DNA of 31,476 bases, from NCBI GenBank assembly GCA_016296065.1, contig JAEDKA010000045.1, forward strand, positions 1 through 31,476, given 5' to 3'. The position numbers were made by a program, and so were the translations under genes. The stretch's first letter is position 1; every line of letters starts with the position of its first letter. Positions 13,850 to 22,275 of the stretch are shown here, piece after piece. The DNA comes from Kiritimatiellia bacterium (lineage in GTDB: Bacteria > Verrucomicrobiota > Kiritimatiellia > RFP12 > UBA1067). A model generated the notes under the pieces. The model worked only from the letters and a program-made list of their open reading frames with translations, was not told the origin of the DNA and searched no databases.

Positions 13850-14533
13850 ATGGGCAGAGCATATTTCATTTCAGGCATAGACACGGGCGTCGGCAAGACA
13901 GCCGTGACGGGACTTATGGCGCGCAGCCTCGCGGAGCGCGGGCACGACGTCATAACGGTGAAGATGGTGCAGACGGGCAACGACGGATTCTCCGAGGACC
14001 TTGATATGCACCGCCGCATACAGGGCGGCGTACGATACGAGGAGGACGATCGACGCCTCACCGCGCCGCAGATCTTCAAGTTCCCCTCCTCTCCGCTCCT
14101 CGCGGCCTCCCTCGAGGGGCGCGCAGTCGACGCAGACGCGATTGTCCGCGCCGTGAGGCAGTGCGCCGAAAGACACGAGATCGTGCTGGTCGAGTCGGCC
14201 GGCGGACTCGACGTGCCGCTCACCGGCAGCATGCTCTCCGTCGACCTCGCCGCCGCGGAGGGCTGGCCTCTCGTCCTCGTCACAAGCGGAAGGCTCGGCT
14301 CCATAAACCACACGCTCCTCTCCCTCGAGGCCGCGAAGTCCCGCCGCATGAAGGTGGCGGGAGTCGTCCACAACTGGTGCGAGGGCGCAGACCCCACGAT
14401 AGACCGCGATACGGCGCGGACGACGCTCCGCTACCTCGCGAAGTGGGGCTTCCCGCCGACAGTGGTAAGGGTGCCGAAGTTCGACATGGACGGACCCTAC
14501 CCCGACATCGACTTCTCGGAGATCTTCTCATGA
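13850..14533 (+). CDS. bioD: Dethiobiotin synthetase
   Basis: This 227-residue protein is close to the usual BioD length. BioD closes the ureido ring of biotin from diaminopelargonic acid, CO2 and ATP. The N-terminus has the P-loop variant GIDTGVGKT (about 9-17). VKMVQTGND near 36-44 matches the conserved VKPVQTG segment, and VESAGGLDVPLT near 109-120 matches the VEGAGG loop. I chose the ATG at 13850 over an upstream TTG at 13844. It overlaps bioA by 4 nt (ATGA), so the two are coupled. Neither bioB nor bioF is in the window. Confidence 0.92.
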   Translation: MGRAYFISGIDTGVGKTAVTGLMARSLAERGHDVITVKMVQTGNDGFSEDLDMHRRIQGGVRYEEDDRRLTAPQIFKFPSSPLLAASLEGRAVDADAIVRAVRQCAERHEIVLVESAGGLDVPLTGSMLSVDLAAAEGWPLVLVTSGRLGSINHTLLSLEAAKSRRMKVAGVVHNWCEGADPTIDRDTARTTLRYLAKWGFPPTVVRVPKFDMDGPYPDIDFSEIFS

Positions 14534-15834
14534 CGCCGCTCGAATACGACCGCACGCACATCTGGCATCCGTACGCCTCCCTCGGCAACCCTCCGCCTGT
14601 CCTGCACGCAAAGTCCGCCTCGGGCGTCGAGATAGAGCTCGCGGACGGCTCCAGGCTCGTGGACGCCGTCTCGAGCTGGTGGTGCGTCGCGCACGGACAC
14701 AACCACCCCGCCATCGTAGAGGCGATACGCAGACAGTCCGAGCGCATGTGCCACGTCATGTTCGGAGGCTTCACCCACGACCCGGCGATAGACCTCGCAG
14801 AGAGGCTCGCGAAGTTTGCGCCCGCGGGGCTCGACCGCGTCTTCTTCGCGGACTCCGGCTCCATCTCCGTCGAGGTCGCCGCCAAGATGGCAGTGCAGTA
14901 TCAGAACGCCCTCGGACATCCCGAACGCAACAGGCTCGTCGCGCTGAAAGGCGGATACCACGGCGACACCTCGCTCTGCATGGCGATTTCAGATCCGGAC
15001 GGAATGCACACGCTCTTCAAGGGCATAATGACGAAGCACTTCTTCGCCGAGAAGCCGGGCGTTCCGATCGACGGCGAATGGGACCCCGCCGACATCCAGT
15101 CGCTAAGGCGCGTCCTCGAAGAGCACAGCGGCGAAATCGCCGCGGTCGTCTGCGAGCCAGTCTTCCAGGCGGCGAACGCGATGAACTTCTACCATCCGCA
15201 GTACCTGCGCGAGATGCGCCGCCTGTGCGACGAGCATGGAGCGCTGCTGATCTTCGACGAGATCGCCGCAGGCTTCCACCGCACGGGTCCACTGTGGGCG
15301 CACTCGCGCGCTGGGATCGAGCCGGACATAATGACGGTCGGCAAGGCGCTCACCGGCGGACACATGACGCTCGCCGCGACGCTTGCGAGCGCGAAGGTGG
15401 CGGACACGATTTCGAACGGAAGGCCGTCGGCCTTCATGCACGGTCCGACCTACATGGCGAACCCACTCGCCTGCGCGGCGGCGTGCGCATCGCTGGACCT
15501 CTTCGAGCATTCCGACTACCAGTCGAAAGTCGCGAAGATCGAAAGCCTGTTCCGGGAGGGACTGTCCCCGCTGCGCGCGCTTGCGAACGTGCGCGACGTT
15601 CGGGTCCTCGGCGCGGCAGGAGTGGTGGAAGTCGAGAGGCTGCCGAAGCAGGAGGACATCTCGCGCGTGATCAGAAAGCACGGGGTCTGGCTCAGGCCTT
15701 TCGCGAACTTCATCTACGCCATGCCGCCGCTCGTCACCGACGACGCGACGGCCGGACGAATCGTCGAGGCGATTGCGGACCTATCATCCGCGCCGCCCGG
15801 GCCTGCGCCGGCGGACGGCGATTTCCACGAATGA
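14530..15834 (+). CDS. bioA: Adenosylmethionine-8-amino-7-oxononanoate aminotransferase
   Basis: This is a PLP-dependent class III aminotransferase of 434 residues. It makes 7,8-diaminopelargonic acid with SAM as amino donor, the step before BioD. Landmarks are IWHPYASLG (about 11-19), SSWWCVAHGHNHPAI (about 55-69), the GSISVEVAAKMA phosphate-binding region, GGYHGDT, LLIFDEIAAGFHRTG (PLP-binding aspartate), and the Schiff-base lysine in TVGKALTGG. IWHPY and SSWW are typical of BioA rather than other class III enzymes. The ATG at 14530 overlaps the bioD stop; the frame is open further upstream, but that part shadows bioD. Confidence 0.95.
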   Translation: MTPLEYDRTHIWHPYASLGNPPPVLHAKSASGVEIELADGSRLVDAVSSWWCVAHGHNHPAIVEAIRRQSERMCHVMFGGFTHDPAIDLAERLAKFAPAGLDRVFFADSGSISVEVAAKMAVQYQNALGHPERNRLVALKGGYHGDTSLCMAISDPDGMHTLFKGIMTKHFFAEKPGVPIDGEWDPADIQSLRRVLEEHSGEIAAVVCEPVFQAANAMNFYHPQYLREMRRLCDEHGALLIFDEIAAGFHRTGPLWAHSRAGIEPDIMTVGKALTGGHMTLAATLASAKVADTISNGRPSAFMHGPTYMANPLACAAACASLDLFEHSDYQSKVAKIESLFREGLSPLRALANVRDVRVLGAAGVVEVERLPKQEDISRVIRKHGVWLRPFANFIYAMPPLVTDDATAGRIVEAIADLSSAPPGPAPADGDFHE

Positions 15835-15850
15835 ACGAAGGCGCGGCGCG

Positions 15851-16969
15851 CTAGTTGAACATGAACTCGACTACGTCGCCGTCCTGCATCTCGTATTCCT
15901 TGCCCTCGGGACGGAGTGCGCCCGCCTCGCGCGCGCCCTTCTCGCCGCCGTGCTTGATGTAGTCGTCGTACGAGACTACCTGGGCGCGGATGAAGCCCTT
16001 CTCGAAGTCGGTGTGGATCACGCCGGCGCACTTCGGAGCCTTCCAGCCACGGCGGAAGGTCCACGCGCGGACTTCCTTCGGCCCGGCCGTGAGGAAGCTC
16101 GCGAGGCCGAGCGTGTGGTAGGCGAGCTTGATCGTGCGGTCGAGGGACGACTCGGTAAGTCCGTAGCTGTCGAGGAACTCCTTCGCCTCGGCGTCGGAAA
16201 GGCCAGCGAGGTCCGCCTCCATCTGAGCGCACACTACGACGCACTCGGCGCCTTCCTTCGCGGCATAGGCCTTGAGCGCGTCGACGTGCGGGTTCCCCTC
16301 GCCCGTCACGTTGTCGTCCGCAACGTTGGCGCAGTAGATGACCTTCTTGTCGGTGAGGAAGTGGAGCTCCTTGATGACGCCCTCAATCGCGTCCGTCTCC
16401 TTGCGCGGGAACGAGCGGACGCTCTTCCCCTCCTCGAGGTGCTTGAGGAGCGCGGCGCACGCCTCCGCCTCGGGACGGAGCGCAGGCTTTGCCTGAGCCT
16501 CCTTCTTGATGCGGTCGTAGCGCTTCTGGAGCTGCTCCATGTCCGCCAGAACAAGCTCGGTCTCGATTACCTCCGCGTCGCCGACGGGGTCTATCGGCGC
16601 GGACTTGTTTCCGCCTTCCTGGACGTGGATGATGTCGTCGTTCTCGAAGCACCTGACGACGTGGAGAATCGCGTCGCACTCGCGGATGTTCGCGAGGAAC
16701 TTGTTGCCGAGACCCTCGCCCTTCGACGCGCCCTTGACGAGTCCGGCGATGTCGGTGAACTCGACAGTCGCGCGGATTATCTGCTGCGGGTTGACGATCT
16801 TCGCGAGCTCATCGAGCCGCGGGTCCGCGACCTCTACGATCGCGGAGTTGGGCTCGATGGTGCAGAACGGATAGTTCTCCGCAGCTGCCTGCTGGCGCTT
16901 GGTGAGCGCGTTGAACAATGTCGACTTGCCGACGTTGGGAAGTCCGACGATTCCTACTGATAGTGACAT
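15851..16969 (-). CDS. ychF: Redox-regulated ATPase YchF
   Basis: This 372-residue protein is of standard YchF length. Motifs: G1 GLPNVGKST (about 9-17), G3 region FTDIAGLVKGASKGEGLGN, and a C-terminal TGS-like domain with AWTFRRGWKAPKCAGVIHTDFEKGFIRAQV and ending DGDVVEFMFN. YchF/OLA1 proteins bind ATP rather than GTP and associate with ribosomes and stress responses. An AAGGAG site precedes the ATG. It converges on bioA with a 16-nt gap. Upstream, the nonamer palindrome 17019-17179 occupies the place where its promoter would lie. Confidence 0.95.
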   Translation of the reverse strand: MSLSVGIVGLPNVGKSTLFNALTKRQQAAAENYPFCTIEPNSAIVEVADPRLDELAKIVNPQQIIRATVEFTDIAGLVKGASKGEGLGNKFLANIRECDAILHVVRCFENDDIIHVQEGGNKSAPIDPVGDAEVIETELVLADMEQLQKRYDRIKKEAQAKPALRPEAEACAALLKHLEEGKSVRSFPRKETDAIEGVIKELHFLTDKKVIYCANVADDNVTGEGNPHVDALKAYAAKEGAECVVVCAQMEADLAGLSDAEAKEFLDSYGLTESSLDRTIKLAYHTLGLASFLTAGPKEVRAWTFRRGWKAPKCAGVIHTDFEKGFIRAQVVSYDDYIKHGGEKGAREAGALRPEGKEYEMQDGDVVEFMFN

Positions 16970-17018
16970 TATTGTTGACTCCTTAAATTGTTTTTAAAAT
17001 GAGTTGGCTGTGGCGGCT

Positions 17019-17179
17019 GGGGCATGAGTGGCGCGAGGGGCGCGAGCATTGGGCGTGAGGGGCGCGAGTGTCGCGAGGGGTGTGAGGCCATTAGCCCCCA
17101 TGCCACTCACGTCTCTCATGCCTCTCATTCTCATGTCACTCATGTCTCTCTCGCCTCTCATGCCCCGGCTTTTGCCTCA
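17019..17179. repeat. Family B nonamer-built palindrome, copy 1
   Basis: The element starts with GGGGCATGAG (17019-17028); CTCATGCCCC ends at 17166. The left half is a run of 9-nt units like GGCGTGAGG; the right half is the complementary run like CTCATGCCT. The symmetry centre lies at the GGCCATTAGCCCCC stretch near 17092, exactly midway, so the 148-bp core can fold into one long imperfect hairpin. A unit with CCCCGGCTTTTGCC follows. The stretch 17025-17179 recurs at 18011-18174 with three mismatches and one extra 9-nt unit. Confidence 0.85.
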
Positions 17180-17208
17180 TGCCCCGGCTTTCGGCTTTTG
17201 CCCCGGCC

Positions 17209-18156
17209 TCAGCCCCTATCCCCTCTCCATGGTCGTGTCCCCTGGCAATGAGGATAGTCGCAGCAGCTCCAAAACGGCTTGCCGGCATTGCGCCCCTTGC
17301 GCGCAATCATCTTATGCATTGGTCCGCCGCAGTCCGGACACGTCGGCGCTCCTTGCGCGGCGTCTTTTGCGTCTCGCGCCGCAAGCCGCGCTCTGGACAG
17401 GCGCTCTGTAAAGCCACCCTCTTCTTTGAAGGATTCTCCTATCGACTGCATCTGCCGGTGAAGGAGTCCGCACGCACGGTCAATGACAACAAGGATCGCA
17501 TTCGCCGCGACAATCGGGTCTTCCGACTCGAGAAACGGGGCAAAGCGCCTGCGCATCGCAAGAATGTATTCTCCGAAATCATGACGCGAGTACCCGCCTT
17601 CATAGGAATCAAGCACAAGCGACACTAATGATGAACGGCAAGGATCGTCATCTGGCCACGGAGAGACCCCGGAATCAATCAGAAAGGCCTCGTAGTCGCC
17701 AGCCAGTTCTTCGAGCGACCCCTTCGCAACATCGTAGAGGCGCAGTTCTGTCTCCTTGGAGGTACCTGCGCGAGACGAACCTTCCACAATATTCTGGCGG
17801 GCAGAACGCGCCGCGCCGACCATCTGTCCGACCGTCTTGCCGAGGGCGTCATTCCTGTAGTCGTAGTTCCTGCGGCAGAAAAGTGTCGTCGCGTGATAGA
17901 CGAGACACACATAGCCAAACGGAAGTGTCTTGCGATAACCGCCATAGGCGCCGATGATGCGAGGAGCATTGGTCGAGGGCTCAGCTGGGGCGGCTGGGCG
18001 GCTGGAGGCGTGAGTGGCGCGAGGGTCGTGAGGGGCGCGAGCATTGGGCGTGAGGGGCGCGAGTGTCGCGAGGGGCGTGAGGCCATTAGCCCCCATGCCA
18101 CTCACGTCTCTCATGCCTCTCATTCTCAAGTCACTCATGTCTCTCTCGCCTCTCAC
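17209..18156 (-). CDS. Four-helix-bundle protein with zinc-ribbon suffix
   Basis: The open frame is 315 residues. Residues of about 66-250 resemble the 23S rRNA intervening-sequence/four-helix-bundle family (GKTVGQMVGAARSARQNIVEGS, then TSKETELRLYDVAKGSLEELAGDYEAFL). Residues 273-304 form a Cys4 ribbon (CPDC, FWSCC, YPHC), like topoisomerase C-terminal fingers and the known four-helix-bundle suffix domain. Function is unknown; the positive face and ribbon suggest nucleic acid binding. About the first 57 residues are encoded by palindrome copy 2, and no Met, Val or Leu start codon was found between that repeat and the conserved part, so translation must begin inside the repeat, probably at Met 1, 7 or 21. 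The gene is bracketed by direct copies of family B. Confidence 0.8.
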   Translation of the reverse strand: MRGERDMSDLRMRGMRDVSGMGANGLTPLATLAPLTPNARAPHDPRATHASSRPAAPAEPSTNAPRIIGAYGGYRKTLPFGYVCLVYHATTLFCRRNYDYRNDALGKTVGQMVGAARSARQNIVEGSSRAGTSKETELRLYDVAKGSLEELAGDYEAFLIDSGVSPWPDDDPCRSSLVSLVLDSYEGGYSRHDFGEYILAMRRRFAPFLESEDPIVAANAILVVIDRACGLLHRQMQSIGESFKEEGGFTERLSRARLAARDAKDAAQGAPTCPDCGGPMHKMIARKGRNAGKPFWSCCDYPHCQGTRPWRGDRG

Positions 18157-18234
18157 GCCCCGGCTTTTGCCTCAAGTCACTCATGTCTCTCATGCCTCTC
18201 ACGCCCCGGCCTTCGCCACATGCCCCGGCTTTAG
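17986..18234. repeat. Family B nonamer-built palindrome, copy 2
   Basis: The core 18011-18174 repeats 17025-17179 almost exactly, in the same orientation, with one additional 9-nt unit (GTCGTGAGG). Further right-half units follow up to 18234, where the stop codon of the coiled-coil gene begins. GCTGGGGCGGCTGG precedes the core, similar to the bases before copy 1. It supplies the 5' end of the four-helix-bundle gene. Confidence 0.85.
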
Positions 18235-19167
18235 TCACTCCCCCTTGTATTCCCAGTCGGGGTACATCGACTTGATCGCCTGGCGGTAGTACGCCGCATC
18301 GACGGTGCGGCCTTCCTTTACGGCCTTCACGTAAAGCGGCTCGAGGCGCGAGACCACGCGGTCGCGCGCATCCTTAGCGAGGAGCGCGTCCGCGCTGCCG
18401 CGCAGACGGTCGGCCTTCGCGAGCTCGCGCGTCTCGCGCGGAAGGTTCGGGTCGTTCTCCGGGAGCTTCGGCTCCTTCTTCCTGGGATGCGCCCTGCCGT
18501 TCTCGTCGACCTCGGTGTCCTCGTCGGGAAGCCACGAGAGGTCGGCTATCGTCTTCTCAGGCCTCAGCGCGCGCTCGCGCTCGTCGAGCTCCTTCTGGTA
18601 TTCGACAAGCTCGGCGTTCAGTTCAGCATACTGCTGCTTCGCCGCCTCCAGCTCCGCCATCGAGACCTTCAGCTTGAGAGTCTCCGCCTCGCGTATCGCC
18701 TTCGTCGCCTCGGCGCGCGCGAGCTCGTCCGCGGCAGTCTGCGCCTTGGCGCGCTCCGCGTCCGCGTTCTCCCGCGCGGTCTTGTGCTCGAGCTCCTTCG
18801 CCTTCTTGAGGTCAGCGGCCTTCTGCGCCTCGGCGTCGGCCTTCGCGCGCTCCTCGGCGGCGATTGCCTTCTTCTCGGCGAGGTTCTCGTTCTCGAGCCT
18901 CAGCTTTTCGTTCGCCTCCTCGGCGGCGGCTAGCGCGGTCTTCTCGCGCTGCGCCTTCGCCTCCTCCTCGCGGGCCTTCGCCGCGGCGGTTGCGCGTTCG
19001 GTCTCCGCCTCGCGCGCACGCTTCGTCGCGATAGTCTCCTCGCTCGCCGCGCGTTCCGCTGCCGCGCGTTCCGCGGCCGAGCGCTGCATGGAGATGATCA
19101 CTCCCGAAACGCCCCCCGCGACTACCGCGATGCATATCGCGACTATGGCAACTATCTTCGCGTTCAT
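18235..19167 (-). CDS. Membrane-anchored coiled-coil protein
   Basis: This 310-residue protein has one N-terminal membrane segment (IVAIVAICIAVVAGGVSGVII, about 5-25). A very long alanine/glutamate/lysine/arginine coiled coil follows to about residue 215. It then has a proline-rich acidic linker and a C-terminal globular part ending RQAIKSMYPDWEYKG. I recognise no family. It is the last gene of the secretion operon (GspL-like, GspM-like, GspD), 134 nt after gspD, so it may be a structural or tethering component of that envelope machine. AAAGGTGAT precedes the ATG. The repetitive composition is normal for coiled coils and not a sign of error. Confidence 0.75.
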   Translation of the reverse strand: MNAKIVAIVAICIAVVAGGVSGVIISMQRSAAERAAAERAASEETIATKRAREAETERATAAAKAREEEAKAQREKTALAAAEEANEKLRLENENLAEKKAIAAEERAKADAEAQKAADLKKAKELEHKTARENADAERAKAQTAADELARAEATKAIREAETLKLKVSMAELEAAKQQYAELNAELVEYQKELDERERALRPEKTIADLSWLPDEDTEVDENGRAHPRKKEPKLPENDPNLPRETRELAKADRLRGSADALLAKDARDRVVSRLEPLYVKAVKEGRTVDAAYYRQAIKSMYPDWEYKGE

Positions 19168-19189
19168 GTCAGATCACCTTTCTTTTTAC

Positions 19190-19300
19190 GACGTGAGGGG
19201 CATGAGTGTCGTGAGGGACGCGAGGCGAAAGCCCCGCGTCTCTAACGTCTCCAATGTCTCTAACTCTCTCGTCTCTCATGTCCCTCTCGTCCCTCTCGAC
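19190..19300. repeat. Family B nonamer-type palindrome, copy 3
   Basis: This gap between gspD and the coiled-coil gene is filled by GTGAGGGGCATGAGTGTCGTGAGG-type units on the left and CTCTCGTCTCTCATGTCCCTCTC-type units on the right, described here in split form: GTGAGGGGCATGAG and CTCTCATGTCCCTCTC. The centre is near CGAAAG at about 19225-19230. It is more diverged than copies 1 and 2. As RNA it would be a hairpin between two operon genes. Confidence 0.7.
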
Positions 19301-19301
19301 C

Positions 19302-22271
19302 TCACTTCGCTTCCACGGCTTCCTTTGCCTCTTCCTTCGCCGCCTTCTCGGCCAGGAGCTTCGCGTTCTCGTTCTCGGACTGCGCGGCTTCGTCGGCCTC
19401 CTTGATCTCGGCCTCGGCGGCGACGAGCTTCCTCTCGCGTATCTCTGCCGCGAGCTTGTGCAGCGCTTCCTGCGTCTCGTCGTCCTTCGACTTCATCTTC
19501 TCCGTGAGGTCGTCGAGCTCCTCTTTCCGGCCCTCCTCGTCGAGCTCGTCCTTGTGCATCTCGAGCCAGTGGTCGCGCTCTGCCTTCGTCATGCCCTCGA
19601 GCGCCTTCGCGCGCTTGACCTTCTCGTCCTCGATGGCGAGCTTCGTCTTGCGCTCCTCGTCCTGCTTCTTCCACTCGTCCTTCAGGCGGCGCATCTGCTC
19701 CTGCTTGGAGACGGGGTCGGCAAGCGGCGAGGCGGACCAGCCGTGGTCCTCCCACGGACGCGTATCGCTGAGCGCCTTCTTCCTGCGCAGCGCCTCGGCC
19801 TGCGCGGCGTCGCCCTCGTCGAGCACATATGGCGTCATGAACACGAGCAGCTCCTTGCGGTCCTCGTGCTGCGAGACGGACCCAAAAAGCCACTTTCCGA
19901 TCCAGGGAATGTCCTTCAGAATCGGAATGCCCGTCTCGGAGTTGGAGGTGTACGTCTCGGTGAGGCCGCCGAGAACGACCGTCTGCATGTTCTCGAGAAG
20001 GATGTCAGCCGACATCTTGCGCGTAAGCGACGTGTCGATCGTCTCGTGGTTCGGCGTTCCGTTGGAGCCGCTCACAAGAACGTCCTGTCCGGCGCCGAGC
20101 TGCGAATATTCCTCCTCGATCTCGAGCATCACGGTTCCGTTTGGATTGATCTTGGGAGTGACCTTGATCTTGATGCCGATGTCCTTGTCGGAGTAATTGT
20201 ACGTGACCGTCGGATTGCTTCCGTACGACGACGTCGAAGTCGAACCGCTGTAGAACTTCCTGGACTGCGTCGCCTCGATCGTCGCCTCCTTGTTGTCGAC
20301 CGTCATCACTATCGGCGATGCGATGTACTTCGCCCGCGAGTCGGATTTCGACGCCTGGATGACGGCAGAGAGGTTCAGCTTGTTGGACTTCAGGATGTAG
20401 TTGAGCCCGCTGCCAATCGGATTCGCCGAACCGAAGTACGCCGAAGCCGCGTTGGTTCCAACATTCATGACGGACCCCAGGAGTGCCGAAGCCGTTCCGC
20501 CGCCGCCGCCGAGTCCGTAGCTGCCGTTGTTCACGAAACCATCGCGGACAAGCGAAGAAGTCGTAACGGGAATCGTGTCCTCCACAAACTCGTAGATCGG
20601 GTTCCACCAGTATCCGTCGCTGCCTTGGACAGATCCGGTCATGGGGGCGTCATCGTCAGCATACTTCTTGTCCGACTGACTGTATCCCGTCAGGCGCTGC
20701 GACCATGTGCCTGTTTTCACATCAGTCGTGGTATACTGGCGCTGTCTTCCCCTCTGCACCCAGTCAATGCCCGTCTGCAGGTCGTCGCCGAGCGTGACTT
20801 CGATGATGACGGTTTCGATAAGGACCTGGCTGAGCTTCACGTCCATCGCCTCGATGATGCTCTCCACCACAGGGACGAGCTCCTTGTTCGTCATGACGAC
20901 GAGCCCGTTGATTCGCTTGTCGGCGAGAACCGTGGTATTCTCCTTCGAAAGCTCGCCGGGCTTCGCGTCGCCCGTGCGCTGGTTCGCGCTCTTGCGCGCG
21001 GCCGACGCCGCGTTCGCGCCCTGCGACCCGGTCGGATTGGAGACGCGCGTCGTGCCGCCCTGTCCGCGCGCAGCCGCATTCTGGTTGTTCTTGGAACTGC
21101 CCTTCGACGACGGCGCGTTGCCGATGAGGTCGTTGATCATGTCCGAGACCTCCTCCGCCTCCGCGTACTTGAGGCGGTACACCTTGACGACCGTGTCGGG
21201 CGTGGTCTCGACATCGAGCTGCTTGATGATCTTCTCGAAGAAGTCGTAGTTGGACTTCGAGGTGATGATGACGAGCTTGTTGGAGCGCTCGTCGGAGAGG
21301 ATGAGCACCTTGCCGCGGATCATGCCGCGGTCGGCGTCGGACATCGCGGTGACGACGGACTCCACGGGCTTCGGCGCCTCGGGCTGGGCGTTGCGGTTGG
21401 GGCCGAGGAGCCTTCCGCCGCCGAGCGCGGGGCGTGTCGACGTGCTGGCGCCTACGTTGTTCTGGACGCCCTTGCCGTTCTTCTCCTGCTCCTTCTGCGA
21501 CTCCTGCACTATCGACTCGAGCGCGGTCTTGATGTCGCTCGCCGAGGCGTTCTCGACCTGGTAGACGAAAACCTGCTCGAGAACCGGAGACGAAATGTCG
21601 ATCGTCTTAGCGATCTCGTCCATGCGCTTGATGTTCTGCCAGGTGTCGGTCACGAGAATAGCGTTCGTGCGCTCGAAGACGTTCAGAACGCCCGTATCCG
21701 ACTTGAGTCCCTCAAGCGCCTTCTGCGCCTCGTCCGTCGCTATCGACTTGAACGGGATCATCACGGATATCACCTTGCCGTCCTTCGCGTCCTCCGGGAC
21801 GTCCGCGATGTCCATGTAGAGCGGGATGCCCTCCTTGCGGGCCTTGCCGCGCGGCACTGCGCGCATGAACTTCTCTCCGTACGGCTCGAGGTGGATTCCG
21901 TTCATCTCGAGGACGACCTCGATCGCCTCGAGATACTCCTCCTTCGTTAGCTTCTGCCCCTCACGCGACTTAAGCGTGATAGTGGCGTTGGGCACGGAAG
22001 GATCGCGCAGGATCGTCTTGTCGACCTGCTCGCCGTACGCCTGGAACACGATGTCGACCGGCGCGGCGTCCCAGTTGAGCGCCGGCGGCTCCTTGTTCGG
22101 ATCGTCGGCGTCCGAGCCGGCCGCAGGCGCGGTCGCGGCCGCGGCGGGAGTCATGCCCGCACGGGCGGGGAGTCCTGTGGTGTTGCGGCGAATGAGCCCC
22201 TGCGAGGACGCATCGAGCGCGATGAAAAACGCGACGAGCGAGATGCAGAATGCAAGTATGTTCTTCTTCAT
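19302..22271 (-). CDS. gspD: Type II secretion/type IV pilus secretin
   Basis: This is a 989-residue outer-membrane secretin. A signal peptide covers about residues 1-24. N-domains span about 65-450 (including VISVMIPFKSIATDEAQKAL and VVKVYRLKYAEAEEVSDMINDL), with Asn/Gly-rich linkers. The secretin core runs from about 480 (VLIETVIIEVTLGDDLQTGIDW) to 815, with the signature VVLGGLTETYTSNSETGIPILKDIPWIGKWLFG and LLVFMTPYVL. An extra ~175-residue charged, coiled-coil tail follows, longer than in standard GspD. The ring would let folded proteins or a pilus cross the outer membrane. GspC, E, F and pseudopilin genes are not in the window. GGAGGA precedes the start. Confidence 0.92.
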   Translation of the reverse strand: MKKNILAFCISLVAFFIALDASSQGLIRRNTTGLPARAGMTPAAAATAPAAGSDADDPNKEPPALNWDAAPVDIVFQAYGEQVDKTILRDPSVPNATITLKSREGQKLTKEEYLEAIEVVLEMNGIHLEPYGEKFMRAVPRGKARKEGIPLYMDIADVPEDAKDGKVISVMIPFKSIATDEAQKALEGLKSDTGVLNVFERTNAILVTDTWQNIKRMDEIAKTIDISSPVLEQVFVYQVENASASDIKTALESIVQESQKEQEKNGKGVQNNVGASTSTRPALGGGRLLGPNRNAQPEAPKPVESVVTAMSDADRGMIRGKVLILSDERSNKLVIITSKSNYDFFEKIIKQLDVETTPDTVVKVYRLKYAEAEEVSDMINDLIGNAPSSKGSSKNNQNAAARGQGGTTRVSNPTGSQGANAASAARKSANQRTGDAKPGELSKENTTVLADKRINGLVVMTNKELVPVVESIIEAMDVKLSQVLIETVIIEVTLGDDLQTGIDWVQRGRQRQYTTTDVKTGTWSQRLTGYSQSDKKYADDDAPMTGSVQGSDGYWWNPIYEFVEDTIPVTTSSLVRDGFVNNGSYGLGGGGGTASALLGSVMNVGTNAASAYFGSANPIGSGLNYILKSNKLNLSAVIQASKSDSRAKYIASPIVMTVDNKEATIEATQSRKFYSGSTSTSSYGSNPTVTYNYSDKDIGIKIKVTPKINPNGTVMLEIEEEYSQLGAGQDVLVSGSNGTPNHETIDTSLTRKMSADILLENMQTVVLGGLTETYTSNSETGIPILKDIPWIGKWLFGSVSQHEDRKELLVFMTPYVLDEGDAAQAEALRRKKALSDTRPWEDHGWSASPLADPVSKQEQMRRLKDEWKKQDEERKTKLAIEDEKVKRAKALEGMTKAERDHWLEMHKDELDEEGRKEELDDLTEKMKSKDDETQEALHKLAAEIRERKLVAAEAEIKEADEAAQSENENAKLLAEKAAKEEAKEAVEAK

Positions 22272-22275
22272 ATTG

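Noticed and set aside
13603..14397. N-terminal extension of the MoxR frame by 265 codons
   Set aside because: It is antisense to bioD and shows no MoxR similarity; a good ribosome site marks the ATG at 13602.
17019..18240. Nonamer runs as a CRISPR array
   Set aside because: The units are 9 nt, contiguous and degenerate, without spacers, and they form inverted halves.
19254..21950. An 898-codon open frame on the plus strand opposite gspD
   Set aside because: It is the GC-rich antisense shadow of the secretin gene, with low-complexity Leu/Arg/Val text and no domain.
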